64,000 nt of DNA from Dendrolimus kikuchii (lineage: Eukaryota > Arthropoda > Insecta > Lepidoptera > Lasiocampidae). The stretch covers positions 7,747,501 to 7,811,500 of the forward strand of contig CM034412.1 of NCBI GenBank assembly GCA_019925095.2. Direction: 5' to 3'. Of this stretch, positions 11,401 to 22,038 are shown one piece after another. Positions within the stretch are counted from its first letter, which is position 1, and each line of letters starts with the position of its first letter. The position numbers and the translations under genes are program-made. The notes below the pieces were generated by a model. The model was not told where the DNA came from, searched no databases, and saw only the letters and a program-made list of their open reading frames with translations.

Positions 11401-12340
11401 TATCTAAAAAAGTTTACTTTACAGTAGAACCAAATAACGTTTTTTAAGCATGAATGACGAAATTGATGATGAATGAATGAAAATTTTTACAAACATTATT
11501 ACAATGCCTTTCAATTATCTATGATGGCATCCTATAATAATGGAGGTTTCTGTTACTTTGAAACCAGGAATAGTATTCCATCTTTTACAACAGATGGCAT
11601 TGAAAATATCGATTTGGTAAAATGTTGGATACTGTCAGTATTGGATTAAGCATGCGATATGTATAACTGATTATATATATAGCAGATGGTAATAAGCATG
11701 GTTACACAGAAGTATATACCCTACCCATTGTTTGACGTAGTTATTAATTAATTCACTTACGGTGTCGTTAAGCCTGTAATATCGATTAATCGGTTCTATT
11801 TGAATATTAAAATATCAATTCATCGAACTGAATAATCACGTCCAGCCGATAGTCCATTGTTTGACTTCCGGACACCAAATAGCCTATTAACGGTTCAAGC
11901 AATCGACTAACAACGAATTTAATTATCTATGGTCACCATGATAATGTATATTTCAATCTTACTAATTTGCATGGCGTCTGTGGTAGTCTCCAGTGATAGG
12001 TAATTGGAAAAATGATTATGATAACACTTTTGGGCACAATCTTCCTTGATGGTCAAAGGTGATATTTTAAAAAGGATATTTAGACAACAAAACATCCTTT
12101 TCCCACTCCCTGTCCCATTATAAGGAGTCAGGTCTCCTCATTTTACTACGCCAAGGCATACATACGGTTTTGGGTTATCGGTTCGGGAAATTGGGTTTTA
12201 TTGAGGTCTCTCAATATTCGATCACCAGGTCAATGGCAGGCGGCCTTTAGCTTTATTTTGTATTCTGGTATTTATAATTCTGGTTTAGGCAACAATAATA
12301 TCATTTGATAGAATGTACTTAGATACCGTTACCTGTTAAC
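11401..12340. other. Repeat-free DNA, no gene seen
   Basis: No gene, and no match to other parts of the window. Contains clustered ATTA/ATCGATTAATCG motifs around 11745-11900. It could be regulatory DNA for the downstream homeobox gene; this is inference only. Confidence 0.3.
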
Positions 12341-12568
12341 GCCGACCTATTTAGTCACCGCCTCTTTGCTTCTTTTTTCTTTCACCGCATCTGTCACCAT
12401 GTAATGTGACAAGTCTACGTCCGACCGTTGATCGCGACGCTGCTTCCGCACAATCCTCGCCGCGTTTTGTGTGTTGTGCCGTATGTTACACCCGCTTATA
12501 ACAACCCGCATGCTGGAAGGTACCCACTGTACCGTTCCAGCTGATGCATTAGTCGAAGGAGCCGCAAG

Positions 12569-12655
12569 ATGAAAAGAAATGATCACGAGGAAGAAGTGCC
12601 TGCCGCTGCAAAACCCGCATCCTTCGTAACGTGTCTGTTGCGGCGACCTTATCTT
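12569..12655 (+). other. Candidate first coding exon of the homeobox gene (weak)
   Basis: Within an unusually CpG-rich stretch (12340-12700), an ATG with A at -3 opens 29 codons that end at a strong donor (CTT|GTAAGT at 12655/12656). The peptide contains 'AAAKPASFVTCLLRRPYL', which recalls the F-x-x-x-L-L spacing of an Engrailed-homology-1 repressor motif but lacks its usual residues. The donor is phase 0 while the acceptor at 16553/16556 is phase 1, so direct splicing would break the frame; an intermediate exon would be needed. It could equally be chance or part of a mobile element, since family C sequence starts 47 bp downstream. Confidence 0.15.
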
Positions 12656-12701
12656 GTAAGTCCTTTCCTTCTCTTTTATCCCCGCTCCCGCCCGCGACAT
12701 C

Positions 12702-12976
12702 ATCACCTATGAACATTGCAACTCCAAATGCGCTTACAATATGCTGCCGGCCTCGACTAGCCTCAATTGGACTGAAACCTGGCCACTAATGCCGGAATAC
12801 AATCGAATGTTCTTATAGCGATATACTGTTTTACAGAGGTGATCGCCATCCAGGCGGGCAAAGCCCTACCTGGCTGGTGGTTGTATTGTCGCCTCTTAAG
12901 TCTTACTACAGGCCGCCAAGCTGCAGGTATTAGTATGTAGGTACTTATCCTTTCTCCGTTCCTGCATGAATAAATT
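12702..12976 (-). mobile_element. Non-LTR retrotransposon 3' end, family C, tail missing
   Basis: From 'CAGGAACGGAGAAAGGATAA' (- strand, about 12974) through the 'GAGGCGACAATACAACCACC' segment to 'CATAGGTGA' at 12702. The terminal about 60 bp seen in other copies are absent here. Confidence 0.45.
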
Positions 12977-13043
12977 TACTTATCGGGACTCTAAGCAGAA
13001 GTTAATACCTAAGAGACGTTTCCAACAGTGCATAATCAATCTA

Positions 13044-13355
13044 TCTATATTATAATAAACCTGCAGACGGTCCAGTTCATACCACGAATTTCAAAAAAAG
13101 GACCAGCAAATTCCAAAAGTACAAATTTTATAAGTTTTGTCTGTCTTTTAGAGCAACACGTAAAAATCACTGAATGGATTTAAATGAAACTCGACGCAGA
13201 ACTAGGTTATATTCCGGATCAACACTTAAAATACGTCTTAACCCGATAAATAATGTCGTTTCCGTGAGACGGGCGTATTTAGTAATAAAGATGAAGCTAT
13301 TTACTACTAGACACGTCGTCATGGCAACGCGAACGAAGTATTCCTATGACTGGTA
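13044..13355 (+). mobile_element. Non-autonomous Helitron-like element, family e
   Basis: Begins A|TC then 'TATATTATAATAAACCTGC'. The body shares 'CCGATAAATAATGTCGTTTC' with 45500-45870. The 3' end is less clear: CTGG before TAGT near 13350-13354, a possible CTRR variant. Confidence 0.4.
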
Positions 13356-13611
13356 GTAAACATATAAACTCACCATTAGTACCGGCGCTACATTTAGACG
13401 CGAAGTGGTCCCAATTTGCCAAAAGCCACCTAGCAAGCGGCACTTAGTTCTGGCGTTCTGTTCCGCATTAACTTTAATAGCTGAATTTCACACTTCGGTT
13501 AATAACATACAAAAATAAATTTAAGCAGCTTACAAATACACGACTATGATTTCTGATGGTCTATGAGTAAGTTAAGTACCTCTATATAATTAAGCGTATG
13601 AAAACAGTGTG

Positions 13612-13705
13612 GTCGGTAGAGTTGGTGCTGGTAGACCGCAACGTACTTACCACGATCAAATCACAGATGATTTGAAAAATGGTTAGGTAAAAAGCATCTA
13701 TAATA
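13612..13705 (+). pseudogene. RTE-type reverse transcriptase C-terminal fragment
   Basis: One frame reads 'VGAGRPQRTYHDQITDDLK' then a stop and 'VKSIY'. This matches, residue by residue in spacing, the segment 'RGRPRHTFHDQIDRVL' of the RTE-type copies at 23033 and 26892, but is clearly a different, older family. Non-LTR retrotransposons of this type encode an endonuclease and reverse transcriptase; only this C-terminal piece remains. Confidence 0.5.
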
Positions 13706-14639
13706 AACATATATGTATGAAAAGAGTAATCTAAGTGGATGAAGTAAAAGGTGTGTGTGTGAATATCGTAGGCAGTGTAATCCCTTCGTCTGCTTTTACC
13801 TCTATGGGAATCAAGAGTGATAATATGTATGTTTATATACATATTATATAGTATAAGTTAAAAACACTAGTTCATTCCACGCATTGAAAGGTCCAAAGTC
13901 AAAAGCAGGCAACTGTATTCATTTTGGCAAAAAATAACTCGAAGAAAATCATTACAATCATTTGTGATTATTGTTACGGATTTTTGGGGTGTGGATTCAA
14001 AATGCCGTTGGTATTTTCACAAAGTTTATTACAAGTACAACCAAATACAACAAGTCCAACCCGTAAAGCAGAAAATCGTAATCACATTAATTGCGCATAG
14101 TCCGTCGTTATAAGATATTCACTCCGAAAGTACATTAGGTAACGTCTCGATCGCAGTTATAACACAACTAACTCAGTCCTTGACTGACCGACCTTATATA
14201 TTTATAAAAATAGCATAGCAATGTGCCCACTGGTCCTTAGAATTCATAACTTGTCAGCTTAATAGCTTCTACGAAGGCGCATGAAATCCAAACAATAAAC
14301 AGAAGGATTTATGACTTCTTACCGGGAGGCGTACAAAGGGATTAGACCGACCAATAGATCACTCAAATTCGAAGGAGTAATAAAACACCTGAAAAAGACT
14401 GGTTCGCAACATTATAATATAATTTATGATTATAATGCCAACAGACAATTTTTTTAAGGTGCCGAAGTAGTTTCGACAGAATAGACTGTTTATAAAAACA
14501 TAATTTCCGTCTTTGTTTCTCCAATAGGTATTATGCTTTGACCAACACACACTTGGTCGATTTAATTATATAGGTATATACCTAATGTTTATTACGAGCA
14601 GTGCGACGTGACGTCATGATGAATGATGCCGAGATGTGG
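13706..14639. other. AT-rich DNA, no gene seen
   Basis: No gene or recognised repeat. The 63-codon frame at 14359-14550 (-) has no recognisable content. Confidence 0.4.
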
Positions 14640-15030
14640 ACACTGACAGGTTTGTTTCATAAATTTATTGAAGGTCACTTAGCGGGCTATGGAGCTAGCT
14701 ATGTTGGGAGTATCTCTTATGGATAAAATAAGAAATGAGGATATCCATAAGGTGTTACCGACATAGCTCGCATAATTAGCAAGCTGAAGTGGTAGTGGGC
14801 CGGCCATGTTTGTCGCATGACTCATAGCCGAAGGAGCAGAGTCCTGAAGTGGAGACCGCGTCTTGGCAAAAGTAGTATAGGACTCGCTCCAGCCCGATGG
14901 ACCTACGATCTGCGCAAGGTCGCCAGTGGGGGCTGGATGAGGACAGCGGAGGACCGGGATAGGTAGCGCAAACTTGGGGAGGCCTACGACCAGCAGTGCA
15001 AAACGGCTAGCTGACGACGACCTAATTTAT
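14640..15030 (+). pseudogene. Decayed non-LTR (RTE-like) reverse transcriptase C-terminus
   Basis: Frames joined across one shift and several stops read 'AMLGVSLMDKIRNEDIHKVL', then 'DIARIISKLKW', 'WAGHVCRMTHSRRSRVLKWR', 'ARWTYDLRKVASGGWMRTAE'. This order (AMLGVSL, IRNE, KLKW-WAGH, RVLKWRP, RWTDDL) is the characteristic C-terminal region of endonuclease-reverse transcriptase elements common in Lepidoptera. It has stops in place of Trp and Arg codons and a frameshift near 14763. It differs from the RTE copies at 23 and 27 kb, so it is a second, older lineage. Non-functional. Confidence 0.65.
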
Positions 15031-15039
15031 AGAGCACCA

Positions 15040-16553
15040 TGTATTAGTATGAATCACTCGGAAGAAAGTATGATTCCTAACTCACTAACTCGTTAATCAG
15101 TTACTTTCTGCTCTCGTAGAATAATAATATAAATAAAGTTTCGCGGATGTGATCTACTGGGTGGGCGCACTCGGGCAGTAAGCACTTAGTCACAGATTAA
15201 ATTTACATCCTTAAACATTCTCATTACGAACTATTACTGCACTTGATGTTCTAGCAATAAAATGTAAGCACAGTTTACTAGGACGTATTCAAAAACTATA
15301 GGCAAACTAGCTGTTACCCGTAACTTCGTCCTGATTTCCACATAAATAATTTACATTCTACTTAATACTTAAGTGTTATAATCATAATAATATAATCAAG
15401 AACGAGCAAATTCAATGGATATAAAAGTAAGTGTTATTCATATGCATAGGTATGCTCAGGCTATATAGATTGTATCTCTATTTACCGAATTGTTTTAACC
15501 GGAAAAACCGTCTGTCTTTATAAACATAAGCTGATAATAGAGTTGAGTATAAGAAACACTTTTGAATTTTTTTCATTTTAAAATTTTGAAGGGTGTCTGC
15601 CACGATGTTTCAACAGCTATAACCGGCTGTCATTTTAGTTTTCAATAATAATAATAATAATTTAATTTAAAATATACAAACGGCAACTTTACTGAAATAC
15701 TCTCGAAGTTCAAGCAATTTTTGTAGCTGATACATCTGCCGCTACTAAAGCTACCGGAATCGGGCTTAGCTAGTCCCCACTTCATGTACAGTAAACTTAA
15801 GAAAGTCATAAGGCAAAATTCAGAGTTTACTAAAATATGTAATGTCTGCTTTTCACTGGCTCTTAAGGTTTGATACAGGAATCGTGCAATGCCATATTTA
15901 TATAAAATCGACAAAATGCGTGTTGGACCAAATACATTAAGCAGTTCTGTACCCTGGGCGTTTGTAATTTGTAATGTTATTCTTTCATATAAATACATGT
16001 GTAATAATTTACAATTGTTGTTCAGGCCACTTTAGTTGATTTTCCATCACATCGAATAATCATAATTGTCGTATCACTAGAACCTGTGATCGTCTATGAA
16101 AAACGGTTTACAATTTTATGATCAACGGTCCATTGGTGGAATTGAATTAGTTTACGCAACAAAACGAATGTATTGTACAAAAATTAACTAATTGTAAAGG
16201 CAAGAATTAATACAAACATACGAAAGTTTGTCGAAGCTGGTGATTTATTCAAGTCTCTCATTGTGGTAGTGTATGTTAGTAATTAAGTTGCGTTAGTCTG
16301 GATTAAACTGTTGTGCAACACAGACGTGCATTCTCATTTAATCCCTCGAACCCCGCACACCGCATCATAATATTAGGCTCTCCTCAGAATATGCGACTAT
16401 TTATGCAAGTTACCTCTATTCATAAATAAGATTTTTCTCGTTCTTCGGCGAGCTAGACTGCCAGAGGCAAAACACTTGATTTTTTAAATCTTTATTTTTT
16501 AAAAAGCACCGATTCTGTTAATTTAAATTATGTTATCTCCATTTTGTTCACAG
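15040..16553. other. DNA upstream of the homeobox exon
   Basis: No coding exon recognised. A Helitron-like 3' end (CTAG at 15307-15310 with 'CGAAGTTACGGGTAACAG' on the - strand) is the only repeat seen. An (AAT)n run lies at 15645-15659. 16015-16420 has no match elsewhere in the window. The 118-codon - strand frame at 15642-15998 has no recognisable domain. Confidence 0.35.
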
Positions 16554-16556
16554 CAG
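16551..16556 (+). promoter_or_regulatory. Tandem NAGNAG splice acceptor of the homeobox exon
   Basis: A pyrimidine-rich tract (about 16530-16550) is followed by CAGCAG. Splicing after the first or second CAG keeps the frame and adds or removes one codon. Confidence 0.55.
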
Positions 16557-16741
16557 GCTCCCGCAGTGGTCCGCCAGTGGTTCGATGCCAGCTAAGAAAG
16601 CATAAACCAAATCGAAAGCCAAGGACACCGTTCACCACACAACAACTTCTCGCCCTAGAGAAGAAGTTCAGAGACAAACAGTACTTGAGCATTGCAGAGA
16701 GGGCGGAATTTTCTTCGTCGTTGAGGCTGACTGAAACTCAA
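16554..16741 (+). CDS. Dr: msh/Drop (Msx-class) homeobox protein, exon with homeodomain residues 1-44
   Basis: Encodes most of an Msx-class homeodomain, a sequence-specific DNA-binding transcription factor acting in the nucleus; in flies the orthologue patterns dorsal neuroblasts and muscle. After a phase-1 acceptor the frame reads '[20 protein letters not shown]', the Msx signature in which the arm 'RKPRTPFT' replaces the usual homeodomain N-terminus. It then continues '[20 protein letters not shown]' and ends 'LTETQ' at a donor CAA|GTATGT (16741/16742). The homeodomain starts at the AAT codon 16610 and residues 1-44 lie here. The next exon (18051) resumes with V45. The ATG at 16544 lies inside the intron tract and is not the start. 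The upstream coding exon(s), where Msx proteins carry Engrailed-homology repressor motifs, are not identified in the window. Orthology to Drop/msh is inferred from residues alone. Confidence 0.93.
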
Positions 16742-17067
16742 GTATGTCAAAAAACTTTTCATTTCTCATACTCCGAGTACGCTTAAAGTTACCTGATCAC
16801 AGGGATGAAAACAGTACTTTTCATCTCTCGGAAACGATTTTCCCTACTGTCGAAAAATTTAAAAACTATACGAGCCATAACCGAATTCTTTATACAGTCA
16901 CTGTTAAATCGCAGTATGAAATTGTAATTAAAAATGTCAACAATTTTGTAACATGATTTTATACTTATGAATTACTTTCACTAAATTTTTATTTAATTTA
17001 CATAAATTTGGGCTGAACATTTACTACCATCAATGACAAACAATATTGTCTGGTATGTAGTTATAAT

Positions 17068-17176
17068 ACATACATACATACATACATAACTTCACGCCAG
17101 TTCCCTTGCGGGGTAGGCACGAACAACAGAGCGCCATTTAGGCCTATTCTTACACACCTCACTTGCTTCTTTGACA
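17068..17176 (-). mobile_element. 5'-truncated RTE-type LINE 3' end inside the homeobox intron
   Basis: Inverted copy of the last 109 bp of the RTE elements at 23033 and 26892, including the stop region 'GGGAACTGGCGTGAAG' and a (CATA)n tail. Flanked by TAGTTATAAT at 17058-17067 and 17177-17186, a 10-bp target duplication. Confidence 0.8.
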
Positions 17177-17320
17177 TAGTTATAATGCTACAGAAAAATG
17201 AATTTATTTGAAGTACCATATGATATTAATTTAACGCCTAATTTTATTAGAGAAAGTTGTTTGTTTAATTAATAAATTTTTAATTACTTTCCTCATATTT
17301 GAAATAAAAATCAGTGTTAA

Positions 17321-17428
17321 CCTCGAGTGAAAGACCTATTTAGGTACTCGAATTATTAGCTCCCTCGCTACGCTCATGCGGCAACCCACCTCGCGCCTAA
17401 ACAGGTTACTTTCATCCCTCGTGTAACA
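17321..17428. repeat. Hairpin-forming element in the intron
   Basis: Left arm 'CGAGTGAAAGACCTATTTAG' pairs with the reverse complement of the right arm 'CTAAACAGGTTACTTTCAT' across a CpG-rich loop of about 55 nt. MITE-like, but no second copy was seen in this window. Confidence 0.4.
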
Positions 17429-18050
17429 ATGTACTATAACAGAATCACAGGATTTAAAGCTGTTTGAAGGTCGTAGTCAATCTGAAAACCATCTAAACTA
17501 ACATATTGGAAAATGTTTTAAATTAACCATTTAAATTTATTTGACTTAAATCTTATTCACCAATTTATACCGTAAGAAAAAACTAGGTATATTCATGTGC
17601 AAACCGAAGTTTATGTTAATAATCCGTTAAAATTTAATACCTAGTACCTATTTCCGAAAACATATGAATGTGAAGGACCACATGATATTTCATTCTTGGC
17701 GATTTCATATTTGTTTTGGTTAAGCTGATATTAGACTTTTCATTTGCTGTCTTTGAATTTAGATAAATCAACCAAAGTGGGACGTATAAATATAAACTTC
17801 AATTGTTCAACGTCACTAGATGCCGGCGTGTAAATTGATTCAATTTGGTTGATGCGTCTAATTTCAGAATTATCGTTATAGAATATGGACGTAACTCACC
17901 AAATAAAAATTCACAAATTTACACCCTGTAGCTAAAATTATATCAAACCTACTTACAATGAATACCCCAAAATGAACTTCTACGCAATTCAACCATCGAA
18001 AATAGAAGTTTAAGAATTATTATATTATTATAATGAATATAATGTTTCAG

Positions 18051-18299
18051 GTCAAAATATGGTTTCAAAATCGACGTGCGAAAGCGAAAAGGCTTCAAGA
18101 AGCCGAAATAGAGAAGTTAAGGCTTTCTGCCCGACCGCTTCTACCCCCTTCGTTCGCTTTATTTGGCGGAGGAGGCGCCCCGCCGCTGTTTGCAGCTATG
18201 GCAGCGGCTACCAGACCACAATTAAGTTTCCTTGGAGGCCCGCCGAGTCACCAACATGCAATAAACATGAATATACTGAACTCTTTACAACCCCATTGA
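18051..18299 (+). CDS. Dr: msh/Drop (Msx-class) homeobox protein, terminal exon with homeodomain residues 45-60
   Basis: Starts right after the TTTCAG acceptor with '[19 protein letters not shown]', recognition-helix residues 45-60 (I47, Q50, N51, R53) plus the conserved Msx extension '[15 protein letters not shown]'. The 82-residue exon ends in a Gly/Ala/Pro-rich tail ('[19 protein letters not shown]') and a C-terminus rich in His, Asn and Gln, finishing '...NILNSLQPH' at TGA 18297-18299. The exon is much richer in C+G than its surroundings, as expected for a conserved coding exon. Joined to 16554-16741 the frame is continuous (phase 0). A second open frame over the same bases is a shadow. 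Confidence 0.93.
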   Translation, partial: VKIWFQNRRAKAKRLQEAEIEKLRLSARPLLPPSFALFGGGGAPPLFAAMAAATRPQLSFLGGPPSHQHAINMNILNSLQPH

Positions 18300-18790
18300 C
18301 ATTTGGAGCACGCGGACATGCGTGACGCCGAGCAGCCGCCATCTTGAAAATTTAAAAATCGACTTTTTTATGTTGGCGGCCTTTTCTCTTAAGTCCAGTT
18401 TCAATTACATACTTAATATTGTTTTCATTATATTTTATCTGTGTTAGTTTAAAAAAAAAGTGCGTTAAACCTTCAGCTTCCTCTGCGTGACAGGATCACG
18501 AACACCAACATTACTCCAGATATAACAGGGATATAGGAAGTTTACACAGGTCTAGCGGTTGAATGTCCAAATGGACAAAAATTAATACAAAACATATTAA
18601 AATAAGTATATTTTTTGTAATTAATGTATTCGATTACTCAGCATTACTTTTAAATAATTATTTAAATTCAGAGTTCACCATTGGACCTTCACATTATTGG
18701 ACTAAAATATGTGAAAAGTATCACGCTATTGTATAAAAGTCTTAAACCGTATAAACATAGTTATCAAATAAAAAACCATGTACTTAAGAT
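18300..18790 (+). other. Dr: Probable 3' UTR of the homeobox gene
   Basis: Follows the TGA. A canonical AATAAA occurs at 18767-18772, and no earlier AATAAA is seen after the stop. The true cleavage site is not determinable from sequence alone. Confidence 0.45.
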
Positions 18791-19184
18791 AGATTTTGAA
18801 AGAAATAAGTGCAATTTTTCAAATTAAACTTAATTAGTGTTATTGCTCAGACCCTAATTTAAAACTTTAAAAATGTAAATATTAAAAATAAGGCTTTTAT
18901 TTTCTCATTACAAGAAGCTATAATTTAATATTTCCTTTTATATTTACTTTCAAAATTTATGCTTTGAATGCAATAGAATCTTTATTGCAAAAAGTTTTCA
19001 ATACAAATGAGTTTGTCCTTATTCGATTCACACTATTAGAAAAGGACAAACAACTAGTAACTGTTGAAAGTTGATTAACTGTAAGTAAGTAGACTTTGTG
19101 GTACACTACCGAGACAAGCGACTGAGATATGAGACAGGGAGCGGGCGAGACACATCACTTCCGCTTTGCAAGCAAGAGACGTCT
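18791..19184. other. AT-rich DNA, no feature seen
   Basis: No gene or recognised repeat. Confidence 0.4.
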
Positions 19185-19405
19185 TTATGGTTTATTGATC
19201 TAAGCCTTTGTCAACCTAGCTTACTGGAAGAAAGAAGTTTCAGTTCCGGGATCGATTCCTGGAAATATACATTTCTTAAGTTAACTTTCTGTTATTTATT
19301 ACAGTATCTAGGATCGGCTTGCTATGCTATAAATCCGAGAACACAAACATAACTTGTTTATCTTTGAGATATATCTACAAGGAGTGTGTTTGTCTGCTGA
19401 TTAAA
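19185..19405 (+). mobile_element. tRNA-derived SINE, family 2 (diverged copy)
   Basis: Diverged copy of the SINE at 32490-32737: 'GATCTAAGCCTTTGTCAAC', a B-box-like 'GGGATCGATTCCTGG', and the 3' block '...GTGTGTTTGTCTGCTGATTA' before an A run. Confidence 0.5.
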
Positions 19406-20055
19406 AAACACGTACCTAACATTTATTTATACAATAGTGTATGTACAAAGCGGATATGTCATCGCAGTTCCCTGGCTTATGTCTCAGACACGTTCCTCCA
19501 GGAGTTCCTTAACGCCTGATTTACATTAGTTAAGTACTTAGTTCATTTCCGAAACTCGCGAGTTCCTTATTATAGTTTGGACATTGGATATATTTTCCAT
19601 TTAAGTTATAAGTTGTCGGGGATACGATAATAAGCACTTATTCTCAAGCAGGCCTTTTTTGTCACTTCTTCTTTGGGCACACTAATTCTCAAATGTTGTA
19701 AGTCTATAATTTTTTTTTTCAAAGTCTTTAATTTTTTTCCGTATTCATGGCAATTTTTTGATATTTTCGAAATTTTCTTTAAGGGCACTGCGTGCCCCCG
19801 CGTGCCCCCACAAACAAAGCCCTGTTCCCAAGTTAACTAACTACTTCATAAATGCAAATGTAAATCAGACATTAGGAGTTGCGTTTGGTAACTAATATTA
19901 AAACTATTAATAAAAGAACAGTGTAAATAAATATTTATATACTATAAACGCTTGCTGAAGTAAGATTTAGTGGAACTAAGTAACCTGTGAAATAGTGAAA
20001 AATCATTAATGATTATATTATTTACATTAGTATCGATTATATCTTTCTATCTTTC
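19406..20055. other. AT-rich DNA, no gene seen
   Basis: No recognisable gene; the frames here are short and without domains. Confidence 0.4.
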
Positions 20056-20300
20056 CACCCATTAATAACAGCAGCCCATAAACGTCCCACTATTGGGCTC
20101 GGGCCTTCCACTATTGAAGAATGAACAATATACCCACCACGATTGTCCAAGGCGGCTTGGCGGGTTTGACACATCAGTTATCTCGATGTGCAGGTTTCAC
20201 ATCAGGATATTTTCCTTTACCGTTGTTAGCACATGGTAATTGTAACAATTTGCACAGTAGGTCTGAAAATTATATAAGTGCTGCCTACTTGGGTCAAAAA
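20056..20300 (-). mobile_element. SINE family 1, truncated copy
   Basis: Shares 'GTCCAAGGCGGCTTGG', 'TTATCTCGATGTGCA' and 'TTAGCACATGG' with 9125-9442 in the same orientation, and extends further on the other side ('GCAGCCCATAAACGTCCCAC'), a phrase typical of lepidopteran SINEs. The tRNA-like head is missing. Confidence 0.5.
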
Positions 20301-20457
20301 GTATTTTTGGAGTCAAAGTAGTTATCCATAATATTACTAGAGCTAATGAGAATTCTGCACACCCTAGAAATAGGGGAGATAACGCCTAGTACTGTTGTTT
20401 TTAATGAAGCTAAGAAAGAGGTTAAAGATTGCCTAAAGGGTGTTGTATGTTATCTTA

Positions 20458-21178
20458 TAAGGCTCGATTTACACTATGATACCATTTACTGTTCAATCTT
20501 ACTCCCGTCTCAGTCCGTTGCCGGTCCGGTCAAATATTGTAAAACAATAAAAAATCAGTGAATTCTCACGATCGTATTGCACTAGTTTCGATCTGATATC
20601 GCGGCGGTACCGGTTCTTCGAAAAGAATATTTGACTAATGGCCGGTTCCTCTATCTTACCGACCGTTCATTTGCCTTACTATCGATTAAATCGAGCCTTT
20701 ACCGCCATTTTATTGTAAGCGACATTTGGACTTATGTATATTTTTTGTTGCAAAAGGTATTTTAAACTATTATATAGTGTTCACACTTTCAGTTTTTGAT
20801 TCGGTAAGGTTTAATCTAAGTAAAACTAAAAGTTTTAAAACATAATAATAGTTTAAAATACCTTTTGCAACAAAAAATATAACTTAGGTCCAAATGTATA
20901 AAATAGCGGTAAGGGCTCGAAATGTTGATATAAGCTCCATACAAGTAATGTCAAAATTCAACCGATGGTAGAACAAGTGAATAAATATTAAAATATAGGA
21001 ACCGGCCATAAAGCAAGATCGAAACGGTCATGACTTGTACCGACATTGTGAATACTCTTTAGTTTCAACTCCAGACTAGTAGTGTACACACGGCGAGATT
21101 TGATCGGAGCGGATCGAGGCCGGAGTGAGATTGAACCGTGAGCGGCATCATAGTAGTGTGGGTCGAGCCTAAAAGGTC
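20458..21178. mobile_element. MITE family B, copy 1
   Basis: Long imperfect inverted repeats: the left end 'AAGGCTCGATTTACACTATG' faces the right end whose reverse complement starts 'AGGCTCGACCCACACTACTA'. Further in, 'GGCCGGTTCCTCTATCTTA' at 20641 pairs with 20990-21010. About 720 bp including a second palindromic element at its centre (20691-20920). No coding capacity; the 64-codon frame at 20988-21182 is spurious. Confidence 0.55.
20691..20920. mobile_element. Palindromic MITE family J, copy 1
   Basis: The two halves are near-perfect reverse complements: it starts 'TCGAGCCTTTACCGCCATTT' and ends with '...AGCGGTAAGGGCTCGA'. Inner arms 'TTTTGTTGCAAAAGGTATTT' also pair. Same family at 22551-22787. 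A transcript would fold into one long hairpin. Confidence 0.65.
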
Positions 21179-21702
21179 TCAAAAAATAAACTACAAAAAA
21201 CTACTATTATTCCTTTGTTATGTGTGTTTATTTAAGTGGAAACGTATTTAATTGTTAAATAATGCTATAAATTAAACTTGAACTTGAACATTGTATTGAT
21301 GTAAAGGTGCCGTGGTTGAATAGAAATCATGTCACACATTGTTTTATATACTTAATGATTTTTCCACTATTACGAAAGGAGTACCTACTGCTACAATTAT
21401 TTAGATTTTTTAATACGAATCAACGATGTAAAGTTGGTGATTAAACTGTAAGCAATAGTATTATACAATATTAGTATTAATAAGATGTTAATTTATAACG
21501 CTTTTGTGTCATATTAATTAATTATGCTTATTTATTTCCCGCTAAACAAAATGACCGTTAATTGTTGCGTTTAAATTATTTATATAAATAATTTCCTGAT
21601 GCAATAAATATATTTACTAATTATATAAATATATAAACTACCTAAACTTTAAACAATATTCAAATTATTTTCTGAAAAAGATAAAATATAATATAAAAAG
21701 TT

Positions 21703-21775
21703 GTCGTAGTTTAATAGCTAACGTACTTGTATATCATTCTAATACTTCTAATGGCGTAGGTTCGATCTCTGACCG
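21703..21775 (+). repeat. tRNA-like segment (SINE head or tRNA pseudogene)
   Basis: 'TAGTTTAATAG' fits an A box and 'GGTTCGATCTC' a B box at a tRNA-like distance. The acceptor-stem ends do not pair convincingly and the segment is not followed by a recognised SINE body, so a functional tRNA is unlikely. Confidence 0.35.
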
Positions 21776-22038
21776 AGCATGCAATTAAGTAATTTTTCTG
21801 GCCTAACTTAAATATTGTTACAATTACCACTGATATTCATTAAGGAAAACAGAATCTCTGTATTCAAATGAATGATGTGTGATATCCACCGATCCAACTT
21901 CGACAAGCGTGAGGAGTATACTATTTTTCCCTAAAGTAAGGAGGCCCGTTAACACTACAATATTTATCGGTTGATAATTTTAAAATTCTTTTGCAACGTT
22001 AGCCAGTACGTCACACATTCACAGTAACACTCCACTAA

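Larger units (their letters stand above)
16742..18050 (+). other. Dr: Intron splitting the homeobox between codons 44 and 45
   Basis: 1309 bp, GT...AG (GTATGT ... TTTCAG), phase 0. It carries a small palindrome near 16803-16824 (GATGAAAA / TTTTCATC), an RTE 3' end (17068-17176) and a hairpin-forming element (17321-17428). A 44/45 intron is a recurrent position in animal homeoboxes. Confidence 0.85.

Noticed and set aside
12347..12706. 119-codon frame on the - strand
   Set aside because: Opposite strand of the CpG-rich segment; no domain, and the composition explains the lack of stops.
13582..13842. 86-codon - strand frame
   Set aside because: It lies opposite an RTE fragment and has no domain of its own.
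16544..16786. ATG at 16544 as start of a homeobox protein
   Set aside because: The ATG lies in the pyrimidine-rich intron end before CAGCAG, and the frame would read through the donor at 16742 into intron.
18059..18325. Second open frame over the terminal homeobox exon
   Set aside because: Shadow frame of the coding exon; it has no homeodomain residues.
21703..21775. Functional tRNA gene
   Set aside because: A- and B-box-like motifs are present but the cloverleaf ends do not pair well; a SINE head or pseudogene is more likely.
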